DNA from: an uncultured Flavobacteriaceae bacterium
Lineage (GTDB): Bacteria; Bacteroidota; Bacteroidia; Flavobacteriales; Flavobacteriaceae
DNA: 64,000 nt
NCBI GenBank assembly: GCA_947497145.1
Contig: CANMFQ010000023.1
Coordinates: 1-64,000 of the forward strand
Reading direction: 5' to 3'
The notes beneath the pieces were generated by a model. That model was not told the DNA's origin and did no database searches. It saw only the letters and a program-made list of their open reading frames with translations. Positions 41,254 to 51,049 of the stretch are shown in pieces; position 1 is the first letter of the stretch; each line of letters begins with the position of its first letter. The position numbers and the translations under genes were made by a program.

Positions 41254-41642
41254 TTCAAATATAGTATAGATTAGTTAATCATTTTATTATAGAATTCTAT
41301 TCACGAAACTTCATGCAAAAGTATAATAATTCTATACCCTTTCGCATCACATTTTTTTATCAATTTTCCCTTATGCTAAAGCTAAGGAAGATTACTTCAA
41401 CAAACATCATATCACTTATTTTCAAATTAAACTAATAAAAAGTCATAAATAGCTTCTTTTAGTAGTTGTCAATTGTTTGATTAATCTAAGTATGAAAAAA
41501 TTGTCTGTAAATTAGGTTAATTAATTTAAAAATAATTTCCTGTTACGGTTAAAGCTAAAATAAAATTAGTTTCCAAATATAGCTCTTCATGATATAAATA
41601 GTAAAACTAATATTACCTAATTTTTCATTCTAACAAGATTTA
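41254..41642. other. Noncoding gap inside the polysaccharide locus
   Basis: 389 bp, strongly A+T rich, between the broken acetyltransferase and the PseB-like gene. I see one promoter-like motif (41316-41323) and no ORF. It may mark the junction between the conserved rml block and the variable cassette. Confidence 0.5.
41316..41323 (-). promoter_or_regulatory. Candidate -7 box for the PseB-like gene
   Basis: Minus-strand TACTTTTG matches TAnnTTTG and lies 62 bp before the ATG at 41253. No clear TTG 17-23 bp further upstream. Confidence 0.4.
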
Positions 41643-42221
41643 TTATTTAACTCGTTTTACGCTATCATTCAACAATTGGTATTCTTGCTGGCTTTCTTCA
41701 CAAATAGCCTTCCCTTGGGTATCAAAATGCAATCGATGTCCATATTCACCAACCCAACCAATTTGCTTTGCAGGGTTACCAACTAAAAGCGCATAAGGTT
41801 TAACTTCCTTAGTAACTACTGCTCCAGCACCAATTAACGCATATTTTCCTATTTTATTACCACAAACAATAGTGGCATTTGCACCTATAGAAGCGCCTTG
41901 TTACACTATAGTCTCTACGTAGCTATCTCTGCGAATAATTGCACTTCTGGGGTTTACAATATTGGTAAACACCATTGAAGGTCCTAAAAACACATTATCT
42001 TGGCAAATCACTCCTGTATAAATGGAGACATTATTTTGCACCTTCACGTTATTGCCTAATATTACTTTGGGAGAAATGACCACATTTTGCCCAATATTAC
42101 ACTTTTCTCCCAAATTACAGTCAGGCATAATATGAGAAAAATGCCATATTTTAGTTCCAATACCGATAATAGCTCCTTCATCAACAACAGCTGACTCATG
42201 CACAAAAAAATCTTTATTCAT
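41643..42221 (-). pseudogene. WlbB/WbpD-like sugar N-acetyltransferase broken by one in-frame stop
   Basis: The frame starts MNKDFFVHESAVVDEGAIIG and runs through left-handed beta-helix hexapeptide repeats (IGIGTKIWHFSHI, CNIGQNVVI, NNVKVQNNVSIYTG). A TAA at 41901-41903 ends it after RRDSYVETIV, residue 106. The same frame then continues QGASIGANATIVCGNKIG, YALIGAGAVVTKEVKPYALL and VGNPAKQIGWVGEYGHRLHF to a TAA at 41643, so the full product would be 192 residues, normal for the family. Relatives have Lys before QGASIG (AAA to TAA is one change). Intact homologues acetylate UDP-3-amino sugars for surface polysaccharide. No other wlb pathway gene is nearby. A sequencing error is the alternative. 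Confidence 0.88.
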
Positions 42222-42234
42222 ATAAATTTTAGTA

Positions 42235-43008
42235 TTATTCTAAAACACTATTCTTAGGTCTTCTAGCAAAAGTACGATAATTCTTCACCCTATCAAGTTG
42301 AACTTTTTCGTACAGCTCGTTTTGCTTTAAAATTTGTACCGCAAAATCATACCAAGTCATTGCCACTCCACCAGTAAAATGATGAATGCCACAGTCTTTG
42401 CTTGGTGCATTGATATAGTTTATAATATAGGTAGCAAGCTTGTTTGCATCTGTAGGGCAACCGGTTTGGTCGTCTGCAATTTGTAAAGCATCCCCATTCT
42501 TTGCTTTGCTGAGTATAGTTTTGTAAAAATTTTTACCAAATTTTGAGTATAGCCATGAGGTTCTAATAATACAATACTGCTTTAAAATTTGCTGTATGTA
42601 TTGCTCTCCCAATAACTTAGATTTTCCGTACACATTGATGGGGTTTGTCTCATCATCGGTACTATAAGCCGTTTCTTTAGCGCCATCAAAAACATAATCT
42701 GTAGAAATATGAATTAAGGTTGACTTATGCGCTAAACAAGCGTTTGCTAGTAGCCTTACCCCTTCAGCGTTTACGGCAAAAGCAGGTTCTGGGGTTTTCT
42801 CTGCCTGTTCTACATTGGTGTACGCTGCGCAATTAATACAATACGTAAAGTTATTAGCAGCAAATACCTCAGCAATTTGCTCAGTGTTGGTAATATCTAA
42901 GGTTTTCGAATTATGATATACAAAATCATATTCTTGGTTGTCCTTTGTTATTTTTTGAAGACACTGCCCTAACTGCCCATCTGCACCCGTTACCAAAATA
43001 CTACTCAT
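42235..43008 (-). CDS. rmlD: dTDP-4-dehydrorhamnose reductase
   Basis: 257 residues. SILVTGADGQLGQCLQ (NADPH site), HISTDYVFDGAKETAY and INVYGKSKLLGE (catalytic Tyr-Lys), IIRTSWLYSKFGKNF and a C-terminal RPKNSVLE end. Last step of dTDP-L-rhamnose synthesis (cytosol). Its ATG overlaps the rmlC stop by 4 bp, and the broken acetyltransferase follows 13 bp later, so all belong to the rml operon. A little shorter than enterobacterial RmlD but with a complete set of motifs. Confidence 0.95.
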   Translation of the reverse strand: MSSILVTGADGQLGQCLQKITKDNQEYDFVYHNSKTLDITNTEQIAEVFAANNFTYCINCAAYTNVEQAEKTPEPAFAVNAEGVRLLANACLAHKSTLIHISTDYVFDGAKETAYSTDDETNPINVYGKSKLLGEQYIQQILKQYCIIRTSWLYSKFGKNFYKTILSKAKNGDALQIADDQTGCPTDANKLATYIINYINAPSKDCGIHHFTGGVAMTWYDFAVQILKQNELYEKVQLDRVKNYRTFARRPKNSVLE

Positions 43009-43550
43009 GAAAACTGCTGTTTAAAAGTTGGGAGAATACTGTCTTTTGCAGATAAGATAATTTCTGAAGGGGGTATACCCCAATCTATTTGAAGGGTTTC
43101 ATCATTCCATAAAATGCCATTTTCAGACGCCTGATGATAATACGCATCGCATTTATAAGCAAAGATTGCTTGTTCAGAAAGGGTTAAAAAACCATGAGCC
43201 ATACCTTTTGGTACAAAAAGAGTTTTGTTATTTTCTGCGGATAAATGAATTTTAAAATGCTGCCCAAAGGTGCTACTTTCTGGTCGTAGATCTACGGCCA
43301 CATCCAAAACCGCACCCTCAACTACACGTACATATTTAGCTTGCGCATAAGCGCCTTCTTGATAATGAAGTCCCCTAAGCACCCCTTTTTTTGAAATAGA
43401 CTGATTGTCTTGAACAAAGGTGATTTCTTGTCCTATTGCCTCTTGAAATTTTTTATGATGGTATGACTCAAAAAACAACCCTCTATCATCTTTAAAGACG
43501 CGAGGTTCAATAACAAAACAGCCTTTTAAATTCGTTTCAATTATATGCAC
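43005..43550 (-). CDS. rmlC: dTDP-4-dehydrorhamnose 3,5-epimerase
   Basis: 181 residues, cupin fold. MHIIETNLKGCFVIEPRVF, FQEAIGQEITFVQDNQSIS, GVLRGLHYQ (catalytic His), VRVVEGAVLDVAVDLRPES, PKGMAHGFLTLSE and FAYKCDAYY (catalytic Tyr region) are all present. Third step of dTDP-L-rhamnose synthesis. Overlaps rmlD by 4 bp and follows rmlA by 99 bp. Confidence 0.96.
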   Translation of the reverse strand: MHIIETNLKGCFVIEPRVFKDDRGLFFESYHHKKFQEAIGQEITFVQDNQSISKKGVLRGLHYQEGAYAQAKYVRVVEGAVLDVAVDLRPESSTFGQHFKIHLSAENNKTLFVPKGMAHGFLTLSEQAIFAYKCDAYYHQASENGILWNDETLQIDWGIPPSEIILSAKDSILPTFKQQFS

Positions 43551-43649
43551 AGTTATACTATTCTCAGTAATGGGTTTAACCCCATAAAATTTTATAAAAA
43601 CTTACTTGTTACGTTTCTTTTGAGTATTATCTCAGCAAACCTTAAATGA

Positions 43650-44507
43650 TTACTTTAACATGAGTAAATAATTACCATAACCACTTTTTAATAAAGGTTT
43701 TGCTAAAGCGTGCAATTGCTCCTTATCGATATACCCCATGGTATAAGCGACTTCTTCAATAGCGCCTACTTTCAATCCTTGTCGCTCTTGAATAACCTCA
43801 ACCAACTGCGAGGCTTGCATTAAGGAACTAAAAGTACCCGTATCTAACCAAGCTGTCCCTCTGTCTAAAATACGCACCTGTAAAGCTCCTTTTTCTAAAT
43901 AAACACGGTTTATATCGGTGATTTCTAATTCTCCTCGTTTACTGGGCTTAATTTGCTTTGCAATTTCAACCACCTCATTATCGTAAAAATAAATACCAGG
44001 AACTGCAAAATTTGACTTAGGTTTTACTGGTTTTTCTTCTATTGATATCGCTTTTCCATTGGCATTAAATTCCACTACTCCATAGCGTTCAGGGTCATTA
44101 ACATGGTATCCATAAATAATACCCCCATCCGGATCGTTGTTTCTTTGTAGCAGTTTTGCTAAACCTGAGCCGTAAAAAATATTATCCCCTAAAATAAGGG
44201 CTACTTTGTCATTTCCAATAAAAGATTCACCAATGATAAAAGCTTCTGCCAATCCGTTAGGATTTTCTTGTACAGCAAACTGAAAATTACAACCCAGCTG
44301 TGAACCATCACCCAAAAGTTTTTTAAACAAGGGAGCATCTTGCGGGGTGGTAATAAATAAGATTTCTTGAATACCAGCAGCCATTAAAGTAGCCAGAGGG
44401 TAATAAATCATGGGTTTATCATAAATGGGCATCAGCTGTTTACTAATTGCCACCGTAATAGGATGCAAACGTGTTCCTGAACCCCCTGCTAGTATGATTC
44501 CTTTCAT
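43650..44507 (-). CDS. rmlA: Glucose-1-phosphate thymidylyltransferase
   Basis: 285 residues. [20 protein letters not shown] is the nucleotide-binding signature; then [30 protein letters not shown] and [20 protein letters not shown]. Makes dTDP-glucose from glucose-1-phosphate and dTTP, the first committed step to dTDP-rhamnose. Begins 1 bp after the rmlB stop. Normal family length. Confidence 0.97.
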   Translation of the reverse strand: MKGIILAGGSGTRLHPITVAISKQLMPIYDKPMIYYPLATLMAAGIQEILFITTPQDAPLFKKLLGDGSQLGCNFQFAVQENPNGLAEAFIIGESFIGNDKVALILGDNIFYGSGLAKLLQRNNDPDGGIIYGYHVNDPERYGVVEFNANGKAISIEEKPVKPKSNFAVPGIYFYDNEVVEIAKQIKPSKRGELEITDINRVYLEKGALQVRILDRGTAWLDTGTFSSLMQASQLVEVIQERQGLKVGAIEEVAYTMGYIDKEQLHALAKPLLKSGYGNYLLMLK

Positions 44508-44508
44508 A

Positions 44509-45543
44509 TTATACTGTTTGGTATTTATTTAAATACCAGGCAATGGTTTTAGCAATACCTGATTCAAAATTTTCATCTGCCTTCCAGCCTAGTTGGCCTT
44601 TTATCTTAGCCGCATCTATGGCATACCTGTAATCATGCCCTAGCCGATCTTTAACAAACGTAATTTGGTTAGTATAGCTGCCATTAGCTTTAGGCTGCAC
44701 CTCATCTAAAATGCTACAAATCTTATTCGCTATATATAAATTATTATGCTCATTATTGCCACCGATAGCATAGGTTTCCCCTGTTCTTCCCGTTTTAAAA
44801 ACCGCTGCAATTCCCTTACAGTGATCTAAAACATACAACCAGTCACGCACATTTGTTCCATCCCCGTAAATAGGAATTGAATCACCTGATAATGCCTTTC
44901 TAATAATGGTTGGAATCAGCTTTTCATCATGCTGCTTGGGGCCGTAATTATTGGAACAATTACTAGTAACCACATTTAACCCGTAGGTATGAAAATAACT
45001 TCGCACCAAAAAATCTGATGCTGCTTTTGATGCACTATACGGACTATTAGGAGCATAAGCTGTATCTTCTGTAAAAAAACCTTCACTACCCAAACTACCA
45101 TACACCTCATCGGTTGAAACGTGATGAAAACGTGCATTCTCAAAACCTGCTCTACTACTATTTGGTGCTTTTAACCAATATTTCTTAGCTGCTTCAAGCA
45201 ATACAAACGTACCTTCAATGTTCGTCTTTATAAAGCTATCTGGATTTTCTATAGAATTGTCTACATGAGATTCTGCTGCAAAATGAATAACACTATCTAT
45301 CTTCCATGTTTCAAAAAGTTCATTAACCAAGTTCGCATCACAAATATCACCTGCTACAAAATGATAACGTTCATTTGTTGCTACTTCAGATAAATTTGCA
45401 AGATTTCCCGCATACGTCAACTTATCAAGATTGATTAGCTGCGTATCTGGATTGTTTTCTAAAAAATAAGGAATAAAATTACTCCCTATAAACCCTGCAC
45501 CACCAGTAACTAAAACTACTTTTTTTAAGGGTTGGGTAATCAT
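44509..45543 (-). CDS. rmlB: dTDP-glucose 4,6-dehydratase
   Basis: 344 residues, extended [23 protein letters not shown] (NAD site), [28 protein letters not shown] with the Asp-Glu catalytic pair, [17 protein letters not shown] (Tyr-Lys), [18 protein letters not shown] and [14 protein letters not shown]. Second step of dTDP-L-rhamnose synthesis. Its ATG overlaps the end of the Wzz-like gene by 4 bp (ATGA-type overlap), showing translational coupling. Confidence 0.97.
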   Translation of the reverse strand: MITQPLKKVVLVTGGAGFIGSNFIPYFLENNPDTQLINLDKLTYAGNLANLSEVATNERYHFVAGDICDANLVNELFETWKIDSVIHFAAESHVDNSIENPDSFIKTNIEGTFVLLEAAKKYWLKAPNSSRAGFENARFHHVSTDEVYGSLGSEGFFTEDTAYAPNSPYSASKAASDFLVRSYFHTYGLNVVTSNCSNNYGPKQHDEKLIPTIIRKALSGDSIPIYGDGTNVRDWLYVLDHCKGIAAVFKTGRTGETYAIGGNNEHNNLYIANKICSILDEVQPKANGSYTNQITFVKDRLGHDYRYAIDAAKIKGQLGWKADENFESGIAKTIAWYLNKYQTV

Positions 45544-46553
45544 AATTTAAGTCTTTTTGATCTGCGTTCTAAGTACTGAAAAAATGATATTACCAAATAC
45601 CCTCCTACCAATATAGAAGGAATTGAAAAATAGGTTTGGGTGAAAAATGATTTCTTAACCACCTGCGTATTCCCCAAATTTAAAACACTAATGATTTCTG
45701 TTTGTTGCGCTAACTCCAATTGCTTTTCTTCAATTTCTTTTACAAGCACGTTTTTCATGCTCAATAAAGAAGGTACATTTAGCGTGTTTTCCTTTTCCAT
45801 ATAAACCATACCAGCACCTGATTTTTGTTTGTCGGTTAATAATGCTTTTGAATAATTGTCAACCAACTGATCTATCTGTTGAATTAAGGTCTTGTTCTTT
45901 TCAATACGCGATTGCGCATTCTTACTGTAAACCGTTTTTACCTGATTAAAATATTCATTAGCCTCAATATAGTCCATTAATTTTTGCACAATTGCTGGCC
46001 CCTTTTCAGGGTCTTTATAGGTAAAGGTTATCTTATGATTAATCTCACTTTTTTCTGAGAGTTCGGCCCGTAAAATATCCATCACAAAACTTTCATCCTT
46101 AAAATTTTGAAGCACCTCAAGATATTTCATTTCTTGGAGCATACGATCATCCGTTTTTACATCATCATCTTCAATAGCCTCTATTTGTACTTTAAAACCA
46201 GCCAAATCTTCAGGAACAACATCAATTTCCTTCAGGAAATCGGCATTGCGTCCACTTATATTTGCCGCTATCTCAGCAACCACATCATACACATAGTTTT
46301 TACTTTCAAAATTAGGTCTGACTATGACTTCTGTCTTAAGTGTTTTTGATATTATTTGAGACAACCCAAAACTAATTAACAGGCCTATCACAATAAGTCC
46401 AGCAATTTTTAAAGCTCTATTTCTGAGATAAAGATATATACGTAATAAGAAATCGCCTAAACCATTGATCCCTTTTTTAATGAGTTGTAACAATTGTCCC
46501 AAATCAATTTCATCGGAAGACTGATTGTTATGTGGTTCTGTTTGATTTGCCAT
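45540..46553 (-). CDS. Wzz-like polysaccharide chain-length/co-polymerase protein
   Basis: 337 residues. An acidic N-terminus (SSDEIDLGQLLQLIKKGING) precedes a first transmembrane helix (about 50-70), a large periplasmic coiled region rich in charged helices, and a second helix near 312-330 (IPSILVGGYLVISFF) with a basic tail (ERRSKRLKL). This is the Wzz/co-polymerase topology. Sets the modal chain length of the Wzy-made polymer at the inner membrane. First polysaccharide gene of the block, directly followed by rmlB with a 4-bp overlap. Confidence 0.87.
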   Translation of the reverse strand: MANQTEPHNNQSSDEIDLGQLLQLIKKGINGLGDFLLRIYLYLRNRALKIAGLIVIGLLISFGLSQIISKTLKTEVIVRPNFESKNYVYDVVAEIAANISGRNADFLKEIDVVPEDLAGFKVQIEAIEDDDVKTDDRMLQEMKYLEVLQNFKDESFVMDILRAELSEKSEINHKITFTYKDPEKGPAIVQKLMDYIEANEYFNQVKTVYSKNAQSRIEKNKTLIQQIDQLVDNYSKALLTDKQKSGAGMVYMEKENTLNVPSLLSMKNVLVKEIEEKQLELAQQTEIISVLNLGNTQVVKKSFFTQTYFSIPSILVGGYLVISFFQYLERRSKRLKL

Positions 46554-46556
46554 AAA

Positions 46557-48242
46557 TTATGTGTTGAATACTTGTGTTAATATTTTGTCTGTTATCAAAT
46601 AGGTGGGTTTAACCCCCGTAGTACCTAAGCCGCCAGAAGCCAAGGTGCTCCCTGTTTCTAAGGGATTATCTGAGGCATAATATGCATACCTTACCTTTAC
46701 ATTTTCTTGTACGCTCTTTCTTATTTTTGAAGCGGCCTGAATGGCTTTTTGGTAATGGACACCTTCCATTTCTAAACCTACAACATTCCATGTAGATTCA
46801 TAAAAAAACTTCAAAATATCTTTGTTTTGTAAAGAAGTTCCTAAAACGGTTACCATGGTGCCTTCAAACACTTGTAAACCATGACCTTCAAAATCTGCGG
46901 CACACAATTCATTTTCAAAAGGATAATTATCCGCCGTACCCTCAAATATATGTGCTGATGGTATCATTAAATCGCCCTTGCCTCCTTCTAAAATTCCAGC
47001 TTTTCCCATAATAGAAATAGAAGCAATATTCAAATAAACAGCTTCTTTACTTTTGCTTTCGTAGGGTTTCAATAACTCATCAATAGTCTCGTAAGCCTGT
47101 TCCCCAAAAGCATAATCCATAACAAAGATAACGGGTTTTTTATTATCAGGAAGGTCTGGTTCAAGATCATAACAACAAGCATCTTTGCCCATTTTAGCCG
47201 TGTCAAATATTTGAACATCAATGTTTGTTCCTGACACGTCTTTTATGGAAGTCATTCCATTTTTCTTTGCCACTGCCTCTACTTTGGCTCTTAACTTAGC
47301 ATTGCCAGAAGAACTTAATGCTTCATATATAGCCAAGGAGTTACTATCTGGAAATTCCTTAGCCAATGCTCTTCGTGCAAACAAGGAATTCATAACACTA
47401 TGCATATTGGCACTTATAACGTGAATTGGACGTTGCAGCAGCCCTTTTTTCTCTAGCACACCCTTTATGGTATTTGCCCATCGCTCTCCATGAATATGAT
47501 GCCCCAAACGCTCTCGCAGCTGTGCACTAAAGGTAATTACTCTTTTTTCTCCTGTAACCTCTTCTTCAATCGCTATTTTACCTAGCCACCAAATGATTTT
47601 TATAAAACGTTCTGGGTTTTTCTTTGTAGCAAAAATTTCATGTATATCAAGCACTTCAGCAAAACTACGCCCTAAAATATTTCCTGTGTGAATTAATGCT
47701 ACTTCCCGTTCGGCTTGGGTTAGTTTTTCTTTTTGCGCTGCTGCTTCCAATTTAGACCAATCGCGTATTGTAGCTTTGGTGTCTTCTATGAGTACTCGCT
47801 TGCATATTTTCTCTGCCTCTATAAAAAGAAAGGTAAGGTGTGTAAGAATGTCATAAATATCAGAACGTCCACGGGTAATTTCAATATTCATTTGCTCGTC
47901 ATCTATACGATAACAATTACGTCTTCTCTTTGGTGGTATTATTGGATTAAAATGTGATTTGCCGTAGCCTTCATCTGAGGTAAGATTAATGTATCGGCAT
48001 TGCTCTATCCCCTCTGGCAAACGTTCTAAAACATAAATGAGGCCATTCAACTCCGCTTTTTCTTCTGCAACAGTACCATAAATTTCTGGGCGCAATTGCA
48101 ACAGTGCATTTCTAAGCGACTCTCCTGAAACGCCACTGGGCTTATAAAAACCTCTATTAAATAAATGCCGCATGGTTATATACAAGCGTTCAATAGCATT
48201 TGTTGATTCTTGCGCCCGTGTGGTATTGGTTGTTTTGCCCAT
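46557..48242 (-). CDS. Conserved Bacteroidota protein, DUF6909-like, with phosphorylase-like C-terminus
   Basis: 561 residues, no signal peptide. The N-terminal ~200 residues are helical (NAIERLYITMRHLFNRGFYKP; RGRSDIYDILTHLTFLFIEA). From about residue 270 the chain looks alpha/beta: PIHVISANMHSVMNSLFARR, KKPVIFVMDYAFGEQAYETI, FEGTMVTVLGTSLQNKD and WNVVGLEMEGVHYQKAIQAA. The GLEMEG motif is the ribose-binding signature of the nucleoside phosphorylase/nucleosidase superfamily. I believe the family is DUF6909; activity unproven. It ends 3 bp before the Wzz-like gene, yet its sequence does not suggest a polysaccharide role. Confidence 0.8.
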   Translation of the reverse strand: MGKTTNTTRAQESTNAIERLYITMRHLFNRGFYKPSGVSGESLRNALLQLRPEIYGTVAEEKAELNGLIYVLERLPEGIEQCRYINLTSDEGYGKSHFNPIIPPKRRRNCYRIDDEQMNIEITRGRSDIYDILTHLTFLFIEAEKICKRVLIEDTKATIRDWSKLEAAAQKEKLTQAEREVALIHTGNILGRSFAEVLDIHEIFATKKNPERFIKIIWWLGKIAIEEEVTGEKRVITFSAQLRERLGHHIHGERWANTIKGVLEKKGLLQRPIHVISANMHSVMNSLFARRALAKEFPDSNSLAIYEALSSSGNAKLRAKVEAVAKKNGMTSIKDVSGTNIDVQIFDTAKMGKDACCYDLEPDLPDNKKPVIFVMDYAFGEQAYETIDELLKPYESKSKEAVYLNIASISIMGKAGILEGGKGDLMIPSAHIFEGTADNYPFENELCAADFEGHGLQVFEGTMVTVLGTSLQNKDILKFFYESTWNVVGLEMEGVHYQKAIQAASKIRKSVQENVKVRYAYYASDNPLETGSTLASGGLGTTGVKPTYLITDKILTQVFNT

Positions 48243-48278
48243 AACAAAGTTTGGAGTAAAATTACAATTTTAATAACA

Positions 48279-48286
48279 CAAATATA
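48279..48286 (-). promoter_or_regulatory. Candidate -7 box for the DUF6909-like/wzz/rml operon
   Basis: Minus-strand TATATTTG matches TAnnTTTG, 36 bp before the ATG at 48242. No clear -33 TTG. It would drive the polysaccharide operon from its upstream end. Confidence 0.4.
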
Positions 48287-48329
48287 AAAGTAAAAGATAC
48301 AGCTCTTTAACTATAATCACCCTTTCATT

Positions 48330-49826
48330 TTATTTTTGAAACTTCAATAGCCCTTCGGCCAGCTTGCGATCATTTGCTAAACGCTGTACTTTATTCTGTC
48401 CGCCAAGCTTTCCTATAGATTTCATATAGTCTCTAAACCCACCTTTTCTAATTGCGGTAACTTTTAACCGCTGTAAAATTTTGCCCTGAATTAAATCAAA
48501 ATAATAACTGTTCTGTTTTTGTAGACTTAGATCTAGAATTTCGATAAATTTTGCCATATCAGAAGGTTCCTTTTCAAATTCTACTAGCCATTCATGAAAT
48601 GGCAACTCATTGCCTTCAGGTGTAATTTGGGGGGCTACAGTAAATTCATTTATCGCTACATCTGTATGTGCTATTGCTTCTTGCATAGCCTCTTCTACTT
48701 CCTTGGCAATTACATGTTCTCCAAAAGCGGAAATAAAATGTTTGATACGACCTGAAACTACTATTTTAAACGGTTTTAACGAAATAAACTGAACGGTATC
48801 TCCGATATTATACCCCCATAAACCAGCATCAGTAGAAATAATCATCACATAATTCACATGCAGTTCAACATCCTTTAGCGTAAGACGCTTTGGGTTTTCT
48901 TCAAAAAATTCATCTGCCTTTACAAATTCATAAAAAATACCCGCATTTAAAAGCAATAGCATTCCTTTTTCTGTCTGTGAATTTTGATAGGCAAAGAAAC
49001 CCTCACTAGCAGGAAAAAGTTCAATACTAGCTACTTTTCTTCCAATTAAATGTTCAAATTTTGAGCGATACGGTTCAAAATGTACGCCTCCATAGATAAA
49101 CAAGGTGAAATTTTTGAAAAGCTCTCCAACCTTTTTGTCGGTTCGTTGGTTCAATTTTTCAAAATACATCTGCACCCATGAAGGTATGCCCGCTATAACA
49201 GACATATTCTCGTGTATTGTTTCTTCAACAATAGCGTTTACTTTTGTTTCCCAATCATCAATACAATTGGTTTCCCAACTTGGCAACCTATTTTTTTGCA
49301 AGTATTTAGGCACATAGTGCGCCGAAATTCCAGATAAACGCCCCAATTGAATTCCGTTTTTTTCATGCATTTCGGGGCTTCCCTGTAAAAAAATCATTTT
49401 TCCATCCACAAAATCGGCATTACCTGTTTCGTGAATGTAATTTAAAATGGCATTACGTGAAGCCTCAACTTGATGTTTAATAGCAGGTGCCGTAATTGGT
49501 ATATATTTAGCACCTGAAGTTGTACCCGAGGTTTTGGCAAAATACAATGGTTTTCCTGGCCATAAAATATTAGGTTCACCCGCCACTACTCTTTCTACAT
49601 ATCCTCGTAACGCTTCATAATCGCGAATAGGAACGTTCTTTACAAAATCAGCATGTGATTTAATTTTTGAAAAATTATGATCTTTTCCAAATTGGGTTTG
49701 TACTGCTGTTTGCAGTATATCTTTAAACACCTTTTCTTGTGTTTCTATGGGGTTATTCACCCATTTTTCGGTCTTTTTTGCAATACGTTTTGCGAAAATT
49801 TTTGCAGCAACAGATTTTAATGACAT
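48330..49826 (-). CDS. GH3 family acyl-adenylate/amido-synthetase-like protein
   Basis: 498 residues. Belongs to the GH3 (auxin-responsive promoter) family of the ANL superfamily: LYFAKTSGTTSGAKYIPIT is the ATP-binding P-loop, IELFPASEGFFAYQ and GLWGYNIGDTVQF form the adenylate site, and FGEHVIAKEVEEAM the C-terminal lid. Plant members join amino acids to acyl hormones; the substrate of bacterial members is unknown. Cytosolic. It starts 5 bp after the M23 peptidase gene, so the two are probably co-transcribed, a pairing I read as positional only. Confidence 0.9.
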   Translation of the reverse strand: MSLKSVAAKIFAKRIAKKTEKWVNNPIETQEKVFKDILQTAVQTQFGKDHNFSKIKSHADFVKNVPIRDYEALRGYVERVVAGEPNILWPGKPLYFAKTSGTTSGAKYIPITAPAIKHQVEASRNAILNYIHETGNADFVDGKMIFLQGSPEMHEKNGIQLGRLSGISAHYVPKYLQKNRLPSWETNCIDDWETKVNAIVEETIHENMSVIAGIPSWVQMYFEKLNQRTDKKVGELFKNFTLFIYGGVHFEPYRSKFEHLIGRKVASIELFPASEGFFAYQNSQTEKGMLLLLNAGIFYEFVKADEFFEENPKRLTLKDVELHVNYVMIISTDAGLWGYNIGDTVQFISLKPFKIVVSGRIKHFISAFGEHVIAKEVEEAMQEAIAHTDVAINEFTVAPQITPEGNELPFHEWLVEFEKEPSDMAKFIEILDLSLQKQNSYYFDLIQGKILQRLKVTAIRKGGFRDYMKSIGKLGGQNKVQRLANDRKLAEGLLKFQK

Positions 49827-49831
49827 AGTTA

Positions 49832-50701
49832 TTATTTAAAATCTATAAAATCTAAAGGGTTAACAGGGTTTCCGTTATCCCACAATTCAAAATGAAGATG
49901 GGGTCCTGTAGTAAGCTCACCCGTATTTCCAACAGATGCGATTACCTCACCTGCTTTAACAATATCTCCTTGCCCCTTGGTTAACGATCCATTATGTTTG
50001 TATACACTTATAATGCCATCTTCATGCTCTAAAATAATCACGTGTCCTGTATCGGCTGTCCACTCAGCAAAAATTACCATCCCATTAGCTGTTGCCTTTA
50101 CTGGTGATTCTCTTGGAGCAACAACATCTACAGCATAATGTCGTTTTTGAGCGTCATAGTTTTGGGTCACAGTACCACTTACAGGCGGAAAAAATATTTT
50201 TTCAGTTTTTAATATATTTCTTTCAAACAAATTGTATTTATCTTCAAGTGCAACCTCTGCACGTAATAAAGAATCTTGTTTAATAGGTGTTAAATCTACA
50301 GTAGAAGGATCTAACTTAAATTGTTCTCTAAGTGAATCCCTATTGATTTCTGTGTTTTCTATATCACCCACCAAAACCTTTCTGATATTAGCTAAATACC
50401 TATTGGTATTATTTAAAACCCGCACCAAAGAATCTGTTTGATATGTAAGGTATGTAGCTTGTTTTTTTAATTTCGTAGAAGAATACCCAGGAATATATTC
50501 TCGCAAAGGGGTAAAAGCAATCAACACCGTTGTAAAAGCAATTAAAGCAATTGTACATAAAGAACCCGTTACGAATACATTTAATCTACTTAGCTTAAAT
50601 GATATTTTTTCTTCAAAAGTACTTTCATTCAAAATAACCAAGCGGTATTTGTGAAGTAGCTTTTTCTTAATCTTCTTTCTTGTTTTCTCCCTTTTAGCCA
50701 T
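49832..50701 (-). CDS. M23 family metallopeptidase with an N-terminal membrane anchor
   Basis: 289 residues. A very basic start (MAKREKTRKKIKKKLLHKYR) and one transmembrane helix (about 50-70) anchor it in the inner membrane. A periplasmic coiled region follows, then a lysostaphin-type domain (about 175-289) with zinc ligands in RHYAVDVVAP (His and Asp) and GPHLHFELWDNG (HxH). All metal ligands are present, so it is likely an active peptidoglycan endopeptidase. It opens the unit with the GH3 gene. Confidence 0.93.
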   Translation of the reverse strand: MAKREKTRKKIKKKLLHKYRLVILNESTFEEKISFKLSRLNVFVTGSLCTIALIAFTTVLIAFTPLREYIPGYSSTKLKKQATYLTYQTDSLVRVLNNTNRYLANIRKVLVGDIENTEINRDSLREQFKLDPSTVDLTPIKQDSLLRAEVALEDKYNLFERNILKTEKIFFPPVSGTVTQNYDAQKRHYAVDVVAPRESPVKATANGMVIFAEWTADTGHVIILEHEDGIISVYKHNGSLTKGQGDIVKAGEVIASVGNTGELTTGPHLHFELWDNGNPVNPLDFIDFK

Positions 50702-50707
50702 CGCTTA

Positions 50708-50715
50708 CAAAGATA
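50708..50715 (-). promoter_or_regulatory. Candidate -7 box for the M23 peptidase gene
   Basis: Minus-strand TATCTTTG matches TAnnTTTG but lies only 6 bp before the ATG, so the transcript would be nearly leaderless. Chance match possible. Confidence 0.3.
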
Positions 50716-51049
50716 GTATTAGAATTTAATTTCACCCTTATTACTTGGATATATACTGCTAGCCTGTTTCAAAAATAACAAAACGACACCATTAGACGCC
50801 ATTGAAAGCCTATTTAGCACAATAAATCAAAGCTTCAAGTTATGTATTACCCTTAAAAATAGTTCAATGATATATGTACACCATTTCACATTCTTACCAA
50901 CGACCAAAAAGTCAAAAAAGCATCAGCATACGCTAAATGGTTATCAAATATTTTGCAAACAGCGAAACAGAAACAACTAAAAGCACAATTACAACGCTAT
51001 TTTAAATTGCTTTTAGCCCTTATTATAGGTGATTTAATTTGTTTTTTAG
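50716..51049. other. Noncoding region between divergent M23 and tatA genes
   Basis: About 330 bp. Holds the two promoter candidates at its ends and no ORF or strong hairpin that I can support. Confidence 0.5.

Noticed and set aside
42235-43008. rmlD truncated at its C-terminus
   Set aside because: 257 residues is short, but the RPKNSVLE ending and all catalytic motifs are present, so it looks complete for this group.
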